A stretch of 40,794 nt of DNA from Gemmobacter aquatilis (GCF_900110025.1 NZ_FOCE01000016.1:1-40794); one strand, 5' to 3'. Positions 1-9,294 are shown, counted from the stretch's first letter. Numbers and translations: made by a program. Notes: generated by a model from the sequence alone, not told the origin.

Positions 1-359
1 AGCAGCAGCTCGGGGAACGCGCCGACAGGATCGTCAAACTCGAAGCGGCTCTCGCGGCATCCCAACGCGCCCAGCAGACCAATGCGGAACAGGCCCGAGC
101 GGATGTCGCCCTCGCGATGCGGGCCCAGATGCTGGCGCTTGGCGATCTGCGCAATCTGCAGGAACAGCACGCAGTTCTGCGTGCCCGCTGCACGAAACAG
201 GAAGAGCTTCTGCGCAAGCTGACACCAAAGCTGCAGGAGGCCGCGAGCCAGTTGCAACTTCATATCATGTCGCCCCCCCTTGGGCCTAATGTCGGCGCTC
301 TGCCTGCGGCACAGACATCACAGGGTAGAACCGGGAAAACGAAGAAGACCAAACGCTGA
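1..359 (+). CDS. Coiled-coil protein, C-terminal fragment (cut by window edge)
   Basis: The frame is open from the left edge to a TGA at 357-359, so the N-terminus lies outside the window. The visible 118 residues are mostly a heptad-like, Glu/Gln/Ala/Leu-rich coiled coil (to about residue 88). A short low-complexity tail follows, ending in a basic Lys/Thr/Arg stretch (KTKKTKR). No enzymatic motif is visible. It sits 13 bp upstream of a sulfotransferase on the same strand, so the two are probably co-transcribed. Another coiled-coil protein in this window (30308-31690) also lies among polysaccharide genes, so a shared scaffold or chain-length role is possible, but that is inference. The missing part could carry a glycosyltransferase or other domain. 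Confidence 0.6.
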   Translation, partial: QQLGERADRIVKLEAALAASQRAQQTNAEQARADVALAMRAQMLALGDLRNLQEQHAVLRARCTKQEELLRKLTPKLQEAASQLQLHIMSPPLGPNVGALPAAQTSQGRTGKTKKTKR

Positions 360-372
360 CAGGATCGCGGAC

Positions 373-1302
373 ATGAATGACGATCATCAGACCAGGGTAC
401 TACTTGAAACGGTCGAAACGGCCCTCTCTCTTCTGTCAGAATATTCGGACACCACACCGACCCCCTCGATTGCCGATCCGTTACCGAGCCTGCTCGAGCA
501 ATGTCTTGCCTTGACGGTACCCACCGAACCGGAACCACTGCGAACGGTGCATCACTTCGCCTGCACCGGTGGTACGGTGATATGCAAGCTTCTGGGCGCG
601 CTGCCCAATGCTGTCCTGCTGAGCGAGATCGACCCGCTAAGCACAATGAATTTCTGGCCGGACAAGCCACTTTTTGCGCCGACAGACCTGGTTCTCAATC
701 TGCGCCAATCCTCGCGTTCGGTCGAAGAGGCGGTGCTCGTGGATGTTTTTCTGGGTGGCCTCGTCAGAATGAAAGAGCGGCTGGCGCATGTCGGTCAGAG
801 GCTCATCTTGCGAGATCACGCGCACTCACAGTTTTGTACGACACAGGATGACCAGAAACGCGCAACACTGCTGGACATGCTTCAACCGCATTTCGCGCTG
901 CGCTCACTGGTCACGGTCCGGGATCCGGTCGATTCATACCTGTCACTTGTCGGCCATGACTGGCACCGACATTTCTGCCCCGCGACACTTGAAGAATACG
1001 CACAACGATACATGCGCTTCATGGACCGTCACAGAGATGTCCCTGTAATCCGCTACGAGGACCTTCTCGCCGATCCCGTCGCGGTGCTGGCCGATATGTG
1101 CACCATTCTTGCACTGCCCCATGATCCGGCGGCACTGGATCTGTTTCCCAGCATTAGGCTGACAGGCGACAGTGGGCGCAGTGGCAACCAACTGGCCCCC
1201 CGCATACGCCGGGCCATCCCCGAAGCTTTGGCCCGGGAAATCGCCGAAAGCCCAAGCTTGCCGCTGCTGTGCGGAAGGCTTGGTTATGATCTTGCAGTTT
1301 GA
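373..1302 (+). CDS. Sulfotransferase family protein
   Basis: This 309-residue protein is probably a PAPS-dependent sulfotransferase acting on a carbohydrate. Near residue 58 a P-loop-like stretch (ACTGGTVICKLLGALPN) fits the 5'-phosphosulfate binding loop. Further on, VRDPVDSYLSL fits the 3'-phosphate binding motif, and VIRYEDLLADP is the usual conserved segment of the family. The frame is open upstream to 280, but the ATG at 373 follows the stop of the preceding gene and aligns better with the expected N-terminus; the ribosome site (AGGATC) is weak. By eye its base composition is less GC-rich than most of the window. A perfect stem-loop follows the stop. The acceptor is unknown; the neighbourhood suggests a surface polysaccharide. 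Confidence 0.8.
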   Translation: MNDDHQTRVLLETVETALSLLSEYSDTTPTPSIADPLPSLLEQCLALTVPTEPEPLRTVHHFACTGGTVICKLLGALPNAVLLSEIDPLSTMNFWPDKPLFAPTDLVLNLRQSSRSVEEAVLVDVFLGGLVRMKERLAHVGQRLILRDHAHSQFCTTQDDQKRATLLDMLQPHFALRSLVTVRDPVDSYLSLVGHDWHRHFCPATLEEYAQRYMRFMDRHRDVPVIRYEDLLADPVAVLADMCTILALPHDPAALDLFPSIRLTGDSGRSGNQLAPRIRRAIPEALAREIAESPSLPLLCGRLGYDLAV

Positions 1303-1314
1303 TCAAGGCAGCTT

Positions 1315-1340
1315 GGCAGGGGCGCCGTAGCGCCCCTGCC
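1315..1340. terminator. Bidirectional terminator hairpin between convergent genes
   Basis: A perfect 11-bp inverted repeat (GGCAGGGGCGC / GCGCCCCTGCC) with a 4-nt loop lies between the sulfotransferase stop (1302) and the protease stop (1359, opposite strand). There is no long T-tract, so termination strength is uncertain, but the position between two convergent ends is what a shared terminator would occupy. Confidence 0.65.
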
Positions 1341-1358
1341 TGCGACAAGCATCTCTGC

Positions 1359-4300
1359 TCAGAACACAAAGAAATCGGTATTGCTCAGCCCACCAAGGTT
1401 CGGGCTGATCGTAGCGAACAGGACCCCGGCGGCGCCTCCCAGACCGTCGACGTCGAAGAACAGCTTTCCGGTGTCGGTCTCGTAGATGATGTGATGGGAA
1501 GCGTCGGTTGCCTGCCCGGTCAGGTTCGCGGCAAAGGCTGCGAAATTCAGCCCCCCCAGCGCCAGCCCGGCGAAGACCGCATTGTCGATGCGGAACGTAT
1601 CATCCGCAACACTGTAGTTGAGGATCGTATCCGCATTGGCGGAGCCGAGCGCGGCGTTGAATTCGAAGAAATCCGCCCCGGCCCCGCCGTCCAGCGTGTC
1701 GTTCTGCAGGCCGCCATTCAGGGTATCGCTGCCGCCGCCGCCATTCACCGTGTCATTGCCGCCCAGCCCCTGCAGCAGGTTGTTGCCGGTATTGCCGGTG
1801 ATGACATTGCCCAGCCCGTTGCCTGTGCCGTTGATATTGGCGAAGCCGGTCGCGGTCATGTTCTCGACATTGGCCGACAGCGTATGGCTGATCGAGAAGA
1901 ACACCTGATCGGTGCTGAGGCCGGGCGCGACGAAGGCCTCGGTGATGACATCGCCCACATTGTCGTAATCATAGGTGTCGCTCCCGCCGCCGCCGGTCAT
2001 ACTGTCGGCGCCCTGACCGCCATAGAGCGTATCATTTCCGGCACCGCCGTTGAGGGTATCGGCCCCGACCAGCCCCTGCAGCAGGTTGTTGCCGGTATTG
2101 CCGGTGATGACATTGCTCAGCCCATTGCCGGTGCCGTTGATATTGGCCGCCCCGAGCGCGATCATGTTTTCGACATTGGCCGACAGCGTATAGCTGATCG
2201 AGAAGAACACCCGGTCGATGCTGAGGCCCGGGGCGACGAAGGCTTCGGTGATGACATCGCCCACATTGTCGTAATCATAGGTGTCGTTCCCGCTGCCGCC
2301 CTCCATGCTGTCGGCGCCTTGGCCACCATAGAGCGTATCATTTCCGGCGGCGCCCTTGATGGTATCGGCCCCGATCAGGCCCAGCAGGACGTTGGTGCCG
2401 GTGGTGCCGATGATGACATTGTTCAGCCCGTTGCCGGTGCCGTTGATGTTGAGCGCGCCAAGGCCGGTCATGTTCTCGACATTGGCCGTCAGCGTGCAGT
2501 TGATGCCGAAATAGACCAGATCAATGTCCGGCCCAACACCCTCGACAATTATATCGCCCGCATCGTCATAGGCGTAGACATCATTCCCGGCGCCGCCCGT
2601 CATGGAATCGCCACCCTGCCCGCCATAAAGCGTGTCATTGCCCGCACCGCCGTTGAGGGTATCAGCGCCGATCAGCCCCTGCAGGAAGTTATTCCCGATA
2701 TTGCCGGTGATGATGTTGTTCAGCCCATTGCCGGTGCCGTTGATATTGGCCGCCCCGAGCGCCGTCATGTTCTCGACATTGGCCGACAGCGTATGGTTGA
2801 TCGCGAAGACCACCCGGTCGATGCCGCTGGTCGGCAGGGCCCCCTCGACGATCGTATCACCGGAATCGTTGACTTCATAAAGGTCGTCGCCCTCGCCGCC
2901 CTCCATATGATCGCCACCCTCACCGCCATAGAGCGTGTCATTGCCGGTGCCGCCATACAGCGTATCGGCCCCGATCCGCCCGGCCAGGCTGTCATGGCCC
3001 TCGGCCCCCGACAGCGCGTTGGCATTGCCATCGGCGCGCAGGATATCGTTGAGCTTGGAGCCGATGACATTCTCTACCCCGAACAGGTCATATTGTCCGT
3101 TCGCGCCGAAGGGGCTGCCGACGTAGTGATAGTTGTTCAGCAGCATGTCGAGTTCAAAGGCATCGGTGGCGATCGGATCGGTCAGATCCAGCGTGTCATT
3201 TCCGATGCCACCATAGACATTGTCGCCGAAACTGTTGCCCGTGACGCGGAACCTGTCATTGCCCGCCCCGCCATAGCTGCTGTCCTTGCTGCCGCCACCA
3301 TCGAGAATGTCATCGCCGCGCATGCCATGCAGGATATTGACCCCGCTGTTGCCGGTCAGCGTGTCATTGCCGTCGCCCGCGACCGCATTTTCGAACGTCC
3401 CGGACAGCGCTGCCCAGTTGACCCCGGCCACGGTGAAGGTCGATCCGGTGGCCATGTTCAGGTTGATGCCGCCGCGCACCGCCGCAAGGTCCAGCCAGTC
3501 GGTGCCGCCATTGCTGTCGGAAATCGTGGCCCGCGCGGCATCGAAACCCAGCATGGTCAGGTATTCGTCGGTGAAGTGATAGACATCATCGGCATCTGCG
3601 GTTGAGCCGAAGAAATCCAGCCGGGCCGAACGCAGCGTTGTCAGGTCGATGGCGGCGATGTCGGCCACCTGCAGGGTCCAAGTGCCAGCCGACAGTTCGC
3701 CGCGCAACTGATCGAGCCCCCAGCTCCAGGTCCCGTTGATGTCGGTGCCGGGGCTGGTGTTGCCCCGTGCCACGGTGATCACTGTGCCCTCGGCCGAGGT
3801 CAGGGTGATGCGCAGGTCGCCGATGAAGGTGGTTTGCAGATCCAGCGAAAGCTGCACATGATCCAGTTCGATATTGTCGCCGACGGTGAAGGTGGTGGTA
3901 AAGCCCGTGGCATTGTTGTCGGGCAGGGCGACATCGGCGAAATCGTTGAAGCTGGTCGCGGTCGCCTCGTTCACGCTGGTCTGGGCCTCATCGAACAGAT
4001 GCCAGACTTCGGCCATGCGGGTGGCATTATAGGCATTCAGCATGCCGAAGCCGTAATTGGTGTGGATGTGGTTGCCGCCGCCGTTCCAGGTTCCGCTGTG
4101 ATTGACCTGCCACAACCCCTCTTCGGTCGCATTCGGCGCAACCGCATTGAAAGACGCACCGGTCAGGCTGGCCGAATTGGCCAGGATGTTCTGCACGTCG
4201 CGCCAGCCGAGATTCGGATTGGCCTCCAGCATGAGGGCGATCACCCCCGATACGACCGGGGTCGCCGCCGAGGTGCCGTTGAAGGTGCTGGTGTAGTTGC

Positions 4301-5039
4301 CCGCGTCATAGCCAGGGGCACCAGTGAGATCGGTGGTGACCGCCGCTGCCGGGGCAGCAATCAGGATCGAGGCGCCGAAATTCGAATAGCTGGCAGCGAT
4401 CCCGGTCTGTTCCGTTGCCGCCACCGTGATGGTGAAGCGCGAGGCGTTCACCCCGTCGCCGTTGGCATCGCGATTGTCATTGCCCGACGCCTGAGTGATG
4501 ATCGTGCCTAGGCCGCCCCGTCCGGTGGCAGACAGCGTGCCATAGACGACATCCAGCTGATCGGCGAAACCGCCGCTGTTCAGGTTCTGGGAGCCCGAGA
4601 AATTCGGTGTCGCCCCCCAGCTGTTCGAACTGATGTCGAACCGGCTGGCCGCCTGCCCCACCACATCGAGGAAGGGGTTGATGTCGGCTGCGTTAACATA
4701 GCCGTAGCGGGCGGAATCGAAGATGTTCACACTGGTGATCGAACTGTCGAAGGCTACGCCCACGCCGCCCACGCCATTGTTGTCGGCGCCAATCAGGCCG
4801 GCAACTGAAGTGCCGTGCGGGCCGGTCGCATTGCCGATGATCGGGTTCAGCGACCCGTCCACGACATGGCGGGAGGCATCGTAATTCGCCGCCAGATCTT
4901 CGTGGGTCAGATCGACCCCCGAGTCATAGACGCCGACATGTACGCCGTCTCCGGTATATTCGTCCCAGATGGTCTGGATGTCGCCAAGAAGCGCGAAATG
5001 CCATTGGCTGGTGAAGAGCGGATCGCTGGGGGTTGTCAT
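1359..5039 (-). CDS. Secreted subtilisin-like (S8) serine protease with P-domain and RTX repeats
   Basis: A 1226-residue protein. The peptidase S8 domain (about 1-345) has Asp39 (VYDSG), His75 (GPHGTSVAG) and Ser257 (NGTSAATP) as the catalytic triad, with Asn187 as the likely oxyanion residue. A P/proprotein-convertase domain follows (about 375-478, with FIGDLRITL and GTWTLQVAD), then a long set of Ca2+-binding GGxGxDxx RTX nonapeptides. The C-terminus ends NTDFFVF, as expected of a type I secretion signal. No Sec signal peptide is seen, which fits type I export. The frame is open 17 codons further upstream, but the ATG at 5039 has AGGGAA at a suitable distance. No type I ABC/MFP exporter lies in the window. 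Likely roles are extracellular protein turnover or surface processing. Confidence 0.93.
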   Translation of the reverse strand: MTTPSDPLFTSQWHFALLGDIQTIWDEYTGDGVHVGVYDSGVDLTHEDLAANYDASRHVVDGSLNPIIGNATGPHGTSVAGLIGADNNGVGGVGVAFDSSITSVNIFDSARYGYVNAADINPFLDVVGQAASRFDISSNSWGATPNFSGSQNLNSGGFADQLDVVYGTLSATGRGGLGTIITQASGNDNRDANGDGVNASRFTITVAATEQTGIAASYSNFGASILIAAPAAAVTTDLTGAPGYDAGNYTSTFNGTSAATPVVSGVIALMLEANPNLGWRDVQNILANSASLTGASFNAVAPNATEEGLWQVNHSGTWNGGGNHIHTNYGFGMLNAYNATRMAEVWHLFDEAQTSVNEATATSFNDFADVALPDNNATGFTTTFTVGDNIELDHVQLSLDLQTTFIGDLRITLTSAEGTVITVARGNTSPGTDINGTWSWGLDQLRGELSAGTWTLQVADIAAIDLTTLRSARLDFFGSTADADDVYHFTDEYLTMLGFDAARATISDSNGGTDWLDLAAVRGGINLNMATGSTFTVAGVNWAALSGTFENAVAGDGNDTLTGNSGVNILHGMRGDDILDGGGSKDSSYGGAGNDRFRVTGNSFGDNVYGGIGNDTLDLTDPIATDAFELDMLLNNYHYVGSPFGANGQYDLFGVENVIGSKLNDILRADGNANALSGAEGHDSLAGRIGADTLYGGTGNDTLYGGEGGDHMEGGEGDDLYEVNDSGDTIVEGALPTSGIDRVVFAINHTLSANVENMTALGAANINGTGNGLNNIITGNIGNNFLQGLIGADTLNGGAGNDTLYGGQGGDSMTGGAGNDVYAYDDAGDIIVEGVGPDIDLVYFGINCTLTANVENMTGLGALNINGTGNGLNNVIIGTTGTNVLLGLIGADTIKGAAGNDTLYGGQGADSMEGGSGNDTYDYDNVGDVITEAFVAPGLSIDRVFFSISYTLSANVENMIALGAANINGTGNGLSNVITGNTGNNLLQGLVGADTLNGGAGNDTLYGGQGADSMTGGGGSDTYDYDNVGDVITEAFVAPGLSTDQVFFSISHTLSANVENMTATGFANINGTGNGLGNVITGNTGNNLLQGLGGNDTVNGGGGSDTLNGGLQNDTLDGGAGADFFEFNAALGSANADTILNYSVADDTFRIDNAVFAGLALGGLNFAAFAANLTGQATDASHHIIYETDTGKLFFDVDGLGGAAGVLFATISPNLGGLSNTDFFVF
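1670..2826 (-). repeat. Four tandem ~300-bp repeats coding for RTX modules
   Basis: Within the protease gene a module of 99-102 codons is repeated four times. Each begins with a D-x-V-x-F strand, continues through a conserved SANVENM segment and NINGTGNGL, and closes with GG-rich Ca2+-binding turns. The segment coding for VENM starts at about 1860, 2166, 2472 and 2769 (+ coordinates), giving periods of 306, 306 and 297 bp. The two most C-terminal modules are nearly identical at DNA level over long stretches (around 1900-1980 versus 2210-2290), which suggests recent duplication or gene conversion. Confidence 0.85.
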
Positions 5040-5104
5040 GGCTGTTCCCTGTTCTGGTTCTGGCAAATGGCAGACAGCCGGGCCAGACATAGCCCGGCAG
5101 AGGA

Positions 5105-5491
5105 TCAGTTTCCGGGCGGGGCTGTTTCGGAAATCCCCGCAACGAGGAAGGCCCGGCCTTGCATGCAGGTGGAGACCATGATGAAGTTGCCCGTCAGCGT
5201 CACAAGGTCACCGGGGACGACAGTCGAAAAATCGCCGCCCTCGAGACTAATCTGTTCGCCGTCATGCAGGCGCAACTGGGGACACTCGACACCGCGGCCC
5301 AGATAGAAACCGCTGATTTCCTGCAGATCCGTCATTGCGGCATCCCCTGCGGGCATGGTTTCGGCAGAGACGGGAGAACCCACGCCTCCGGACAGAAGGG
5401 GAATGCAGACAAGAAGGCCAAAGGCCAGACCACCACCGACGCAGCCCAATGGCCTGAAACTGTCAGGGCGTGAACTCGGACCGGCAAGCAT
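5105..5491 (-). CDS. Small exported protein of unknown function (DUF5818-like)
   Basis: A 128-residue protein with an N-terminal signal-peptide-like segment: Arg residues, then a hydrophobic run to about residue 42 ending SPVSA before ETMP. The mature part is about 85 residues of beta-rich sequence with two cysteines. It resembles the small DUF5818-type family, but this is from memory and not verified. The ATG at 5491 was chosen; an in-frame GTG lies three codons upstream, and neither has a strong ribosome site. It lies 65 bp upstream of the RTX protease on the same strand, so the two could be co-transcribed and it might be a companion of the protease, for example an inhibitor or chaperone. 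That link rests only on position. Confidence 0.6.
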   Translation of the reverse strand: MLAGPSSRPDSFRPLGCVGGGLAFGLLVCIPLLSGGVGSPVSAETMPAGDAAMTDLQEISGFYLGRGVECPQLRLHDGEQISLEGGDFSTVVPGDLVTLTGNFIMVSTCMQGRAFLVAGISETAPPGN

Positions 5492-5560
5492 GGCGGACAC
5501 CCGACTGAATGCAAAAAGACACGGCTAGAAACGGGAGAATGAAAGCAGGCAAGTCTAGTC

Positions 5561-5590
5561 CGCGCATTCTGGCCGAATTCGGCCTGCGCG
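5561..5590. repeat. Imperfect inverted repeat downstream of galE
   Basis: A 14-bp perfect palindrome (GGCCGAATTCGGCC, 5571-5584) is flanked by outer arms CGCGCA and TGCGCG, separated from the core by an unpaired TTCT on one side. It lies in the 161-bp gap between the galE stop and the small exported protein. It may be a weak terminator for galE or a regulator site. There is no T-tract. Confidence 0.4.
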
Positions 5591-5652
5591 TCCAATTCTA
5601 AATGCATCCAGGTACCCGGCAAGGGCGCCGACCGCCACCTGACTGGGGCTGT

Positions 5653-6639
5653 CTACTTGCTGAAGCCGGGTTGCTGCGCCCAGACCCAGGCATCGCCGAT
5701 CATGTCGCGCAGGTTCGACCGTTTCGGCTGCCAGCCCAGCTCCTCGATCGCCCGGGCCGAGCCTGACACCAGCGCCACGGCATCGCCCGCGCGCCGGTCG
5801 CCCAGCGTGATCGGCACCTCGCGGTTGGTGACGGTGCGCGAGGCGTCGATCACCTCATGCACGGTGAAGCCCGTGCCGGTGCCCAGATTGAACACCCGGT
5901 TGCCCTTGCCCTCCAGCAGCCATTGCAGCCCCAGCACATGGGCATCGACCAGATCCATCACATGGACATAATCGCGCACGCAGGTGCCATCGCGCGTCGG
6001 ATAATCGGTGCCGAACACCGTCAGCGCCGGGCGCTTACCCGCCACCGCCTCCAGCATCAGCGGGATCAGATGGGTTTCGGGCACATGCTGTTCGCCGATC
6101 TCGCCCTCGGGGTCGCAGCCCGCCACGTTGAAATAGCGGAAGATCACCCGGTTCAGCCCGTGGCTTTCGGCGAAATTGTTCAGCATGTCCTCAATGGCGC
6201 GCTTGGAGGCGCCATAGGAGTTGATCGGCATCTGCACCGAAGTCTCGTCCAGCAGCACGCCGTCCTGATCGCCGTAAGTGGCGCAGGTCGAGGAAAAGAC
6301 GAAGTTCAGGCAGCCCGCGGCAATCGCGCCCTCGATCAGGTTCAGCGCGCCCATCACGTTCACCCGCCAGTATTTTCCGGGGTCTTTCATGCTTTCGCCG
6401 ACGAGGGAAAGCGCCGCGAAATGCAGCACGGCCACGGGCCTGTATTGCGCGAAAGCCGCATCGACATCGGCGCGGTTCATCAGGTCGCCCTTGAAGAAGG
6501 GGCCGTATTTCACCGCCTCTTCCCAGCCGGTGTTGAGATTGTCGAAGGTCACCGGGGTAAAGCCCGCCGCCTTGAGCACCTTGCAGGCATGGGCCCCGAT
6601 ATAACCCGCGCCGCCCGTCACCAGAACTGTCTGCGCCAT
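5653..6639 (-). CDS. galE: UDP-glucose 4-epimerase
   Basis: A 328-residue short-chain dehydrogenase/reductase that interconverts UDP-glucose and UDP-galactose in the cytoplasm. The NAD-binding GGAGYIG motif is at residues 9-15. Catalytic Ser/Thr lies in FSSTCATYGD (about 116-118), and the YxxxK pair is Tyr142/Lys146 (YGASK). The length is normal for GalE. The frame stays open upstream to 6783, but the ATG at 6639 begins MAQTVLVTGG, the usual start just before the first beta strand. It is divergent from ugd across 183 bp. In context it supplies UDP-galactose for polysaccharide assembly, and for galactofuranose if a mutase exists elsewhere. Confidence 0.95.
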   Translation of the reverse strand: MAQTVLVTGGAGYIGAHACKVLKAAGFTPVTFDNLNTGWEEAVKYGPFFKGDLMNRADVDAAFAQYRPVAVLHFAALSLVGESMKDPGKYWRVNVMGALNLIEGAIAAGCLNFVFSSTCATYGDQDGVLLDETSVQMPINSYGASKRAIEDMLNNFAESHGLNRVIFRYFNVAGCDPEGEIGEQHVPETHLIPLMLEAVAGKRPALTVFGTDYPTRDGTCVRDYVHVMDLVDAHVLGLQWLLEGKGNRVFNLGTGTGFTVHEVIDASRTVTNREVPITLGDRRAGDAVALVSGSARAIEELGWQPKRSNLRDMIGDAWVWAQQPGFSK

Positions 6640-6822
6640 CCTGAATCCTGCCTTGAAATCCGATGCCTTTCTATGACGCGCCGCCCATGCACAATGCAAT
6701 GACCGTGCCGAGAGAGCGTTGCAGAAAACCGCCACTCTTGTCAGGACGGCAGCAGACCGCTTTACGCTGCACCGCCGAAACACTAAGCAGATGGGTGTTC
6801 TGCATCAGGCATTGGGGCGTCC
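6640..6822. promoter_or_regulatory. Divergent intergenic region galE / ugd
   Basis: A 183-bp spacer between two divergently transcribed sugar-nucleotide genes must hold promoters for both. I could not fix convincing -35/-10 pairs. A GGGG ribosome site precedes the ugd ATG. No operator-like palindrome stands out. Confidence 0.4.
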
Positions 6823-7989
6823 ATGAAGATTGCTGTCGCGGGTATTGGCTATGTCGGCCTTTCGATCTCGGTCCTTCTTGCCCAGCGACACAAGGTCATG
6901 GCGATGGATGTGAACGCGGCGCGGGCAGCGATGCTCAATGCCCGCAAATCCCCGATCCAGGATCGCGAGATCGAAGAGTTCCTGACCACCAGGACGCTGG
7001 ATCTGACCGCAACCACCGATCCGGCCGAAGCCATGGCCGGGGCCGCGTTCGTGGTGATCGCCACGCCAACCTCTTATGATGCGACGACCAATCGTTTCGA
7101 TACCGCCTCGGTCGAGCTGGTGGCCGAAGCCGCGCTGAAATACGCGCCCCAGGCCACCATCATCATCAAATCTACCGTCCCGGTCGGCTTCACCGCCGCG
7201 CTGAACGCCCGGCTGGGCACTGACAGGATCCTGTTCTCGCCGGAATTCCTGCGCGAGGGCCGCGCGCTTTACGACAACCTGCACCCGTCGCGCATCGTGG
7301 TCGGCGCCACCACGCCCGAAGCCGAAACCTTCGCCACTCTGCTGCGCGAGGGCGCGCTGGATGCGGATGTGCCGGTGCTGCTGTGCGGCGCGCAGGAGGC
7401 CGAGGCAATCAAGCTGTTCGCCAATACCTATCTCGCGCTGCGCGTGGCCTATTTCAATGAGCTGGACAGCTATGCCCTAGCACTTGGCCTCGACAGCCGC
7501 CAGATCATCGACGGGGTCAGCCTCGATCCGCGCATCGGGCGGCATTACAACAACCCGTCCTTCGGCTATGGCGGCTATTGCCTGCCCAAGGATACCAAGC
7601 AGCTTCTGGCCAATTACGACGCCGTGCCGCAGAACCTGATCCGCGCCGTGGTGGAAGCGAACTCCACCCGCAAGGATTTCATCGCCGACAGCATCCTGCT
7701 GCGCAAACCGCGCCGCGTGGGCATCTACCGGCTGGTGATGAAAGCCGGGTCCGACAATTTCCGCGACAGCTCGATCCAGGGGATCATGAAGCGGGTGAAG
7801 GCCAAGGGGGTCGAGGTCATCGTGTATGAACCGCAACTGCCCGACAGCCATTTCTTCAACTCGCCGGTCGAACGCGATCTGGCCGCCTTCAAGGCGGGCT
7901 GCGACGTGATCGTCGCCAACCGGATGGCGCCGGATCTGGCCGATGTGGCCGAAAAGGTCTTCACCCGCGACCTGTTCGGCGGTGACTGA
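6823..7989 (+). CDS. ugd: UDP-glucose 6-dehydrogenase
   Basis: A 388-residue enzyme of the UDP-glucose/GDP-mannose dehydrogenase family, oxidising UDP-glucose to UDP-glucuronate with two NAD+. The N-terminal Rossmann motif is GIGYVGLS (residues 7-14). The FSPEFLREG segment is at about 138-146 and Lys197 lies in AIKLFANTY. The catalytic Cys253 is in [10 protein letters not shown]. The length matches the short enterobacterial-type Ugd, and the C-terminal NAD/UDP-binding domain appears intact. It probably provides acidic sugar for the polysaccharide exported by the nearby Kps-type transporter. A 127-bp gap separates it from the downstream sulfotransferase on the same strand. Confidence 0.95.
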   Translation: MKIAVAGIGYVGLSISVLLAQRHKVMAMDVNAARAAMLNARKSPIQDREIEEFLTTRTLDLTATTDPAEAMAGAAFVVIATPTSYDATTNRFDTASVELVAEAALKYAPQATIIIKSTVPVGFTAALNARLGTDRILFSPEFLREGRALYDNLHPSRIVVGATTPEAETFATLLREGALDADVPVLLCGAQEAEAIKLFANTYLALRVAYFNELDSYALALGLDSRQIIDGVSLDPRIGRHYNNPSFGYGGYCLPKDTKQLLANYDAVPQNLIRAVVEANSTRKDFIADSILLRKPRRVGIYRLVMKAGSDNFRDSSIQGIMKRVKAKGVEVIVYEPQLPDSHFFNSPVERDLAAFKAGCDVIVANRMAPDLADVAEKVFTRDLFGGD

Positions 7990-8116
7990 GCAACGCGCAG
8001 GACAGGACGCGACCCCTTTTTCCTTCACCGTGACGGACAGAGCGGTTAGAACAGCGCGTCACCCGCGCCGAGCCGCCGGATGAGACAGAAAAGACCAAGC
8101 CAGGACCGCGCTGCAC

Positions 8117-9241
8117 ATGAAACTCGTCTGCCATATCGGGCACCATAAAACCGGAACCACCTCGCTTCAGGTCTTCCTGTCCCAGAACTCCCACGCCTTG
8201 TTGCAGGCGGGTATCCTCTACCCCTGGGTCGAAAGCCAGGGCGCGACGACTGCGGTGATGAAGGGGCTGACCGGCGACATGGAAGGTGTGCTGCCGATCA
8301 ACATCCGCGAGGCGCATAATGCGCTGGCCTTCCGCATGTTGGCGGATGCGATCCCGCACTGGAAAGTGCCGCCCTATCACCGCGAACTGCCACATTCCAA
8401 ACAGATGCTGATCGCCCTGCGCAACCAGATGGAAGCGCTGATGCCCGAGGCCGTGGTGCTGTGTTCCGAGGTCATGTCGCATTTCGGCATCGCCGCCCCG
8501 CAGCTCATCACACAGCTGCGCAAGCCGACGGAACAGGCCGACTTCAAGCTCTACTGCACCTTGCGCCGGCCGGACGAACAGCTCGTCTCCTGGCATGGCC
8601 AGCAGATCCGCTTCGGGCAAGCGCCCGCGCCACTGTCCGATCCGGCAGAGGGCATCAAATTCGGCAATCTGCATGTCGATTACCGCGGCGTAGTGGAACC
8701 CTGGCTGAAGCGCATCCCCGATGCGACCTTCCTGATCAACCCCTACCGCGAAACCATCGCCGATGGCGGCTCGATCCAGCATTTCGTCAAACATTCCGGC
8801 ATCAGCTTCCCCGAGAATCTGCTGGAAGCGCCGACCATGAATGTCAGCCAGCCCGCCGCGCTGATCCCGCTCTTGCGCGAGGCCAACCGCGTGCTGCCCA
8901 AACCCGCCGCCCAAGCGCTGGCACATGAGATGGCCGATCTGACCGAGGGGCTGGATCTGCCCGGCACGCGCGAGGTGGAGTTCTTCGGCCCTGCGGCCCG
9001 CGCGCAGCTGCTGGACTATTTCCGCCCGATCCATGCCTGGCTGACGGCGTTGACCGGACGGACCGCCTTCTTCACCGATCTGGAAGAAATGGCCGTCTGC
9101 AAGCCGGTTTCGGACTCCGAGGCGCTGCGTCAGGTGCTGGACCAGATCACCCCCGATCACCTTGCCGCCCTGTCCAGCGACGAGGCGCGCCGCTTCGTGA
9201 CCCTGATGTGCGACACGCATCGCGGGGCGCCGCTGCCCTGA
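8117..9241 (+). CDS. Sulfotransferase-fold protein (HxGxxKTGTTSLQ type)
   Basis: A 374-residue protein starting with a beta strand and a P-loop, HIGHHKTGTTSLQ (about 6-18), the PAPS 5'-phosphosulfate loop of bacterial sulfotransferases. A second motif, LRRPDEQLVSW (about 152-162), fits the 3'-phosphate binding site. The C-terminal half is less conserved and probably recognises the acceptor. This family is common near polysaccharide loci but is often annotated only as hypothetical, so sulfotransfer is inferred from fold. It lies 53 bp upstream of the GlfT2-like glycosyltransferase on the same strand and is a relative of the 11150-12487 protein, which shares HIGHHKTG. Confidence 0.75.
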   Translation: MKLVCHIGHHKTGTTSLQVFLSQNSHALLQAGILYPWVESQGATTAVMKGLTGDMEGVLPINIREAHNALAFRMLADAIPHWKVPPYHRELPHSKQMLIALRNQMEALMPEAVVLCSEVMSHFGIAAPQLITQLRKPTEQADFKLYCTLRRPDEQLVSWHGQQIRFGQAPAPLSDPAEGIKFGNLHVDYRGVVEPWLKRIPDATFLINPYRETIADGGSIQHFVKHSGISFPENLLEAPTMNVSQPAALIPLLREANRVLPKPAAQALAHEMADLTEGLDLPGTREVEFFGPAARAQLLDYFRPIHAWLTALTGRTAFFTDLEEMAVCKPVSDSEALRQVLDQITPDHLAALSSDEARRFVTLMCDTHRGAPLP

Positions 9242-9294
9242 GCGGGCCCGCCCGCCCGATGCCTTGCGCCACGCCCCCCTGCCCCGGAGCCCCC

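Noticed and set aside
1299-3605. Long open frame (768 codons) on the plus strand across the RTX region
   Set aside because: It is antisense to the protease's RTX repeats; the repeated GC-rich codons keep the opposite frame open. Its protein is a low-complexity Asp/Gly/Ile/Ala repeat with no ribosome site or family.
8030-8062. Inverted repeat GTGACG ... CGTCAC after ugd
   Set aside because: Only 6-bp arms with a 21-nt loop and no T-tract; expected by chance in GC-rich DNA.
7961-9220. Open frame of 419 codons on the minus strand
   Set aside because: Antisense shadow of the 8117-9241 sulfotransferase; His/Gln/Gly/Arg-rich as is typical for antisense frames in GC-rich DNA.
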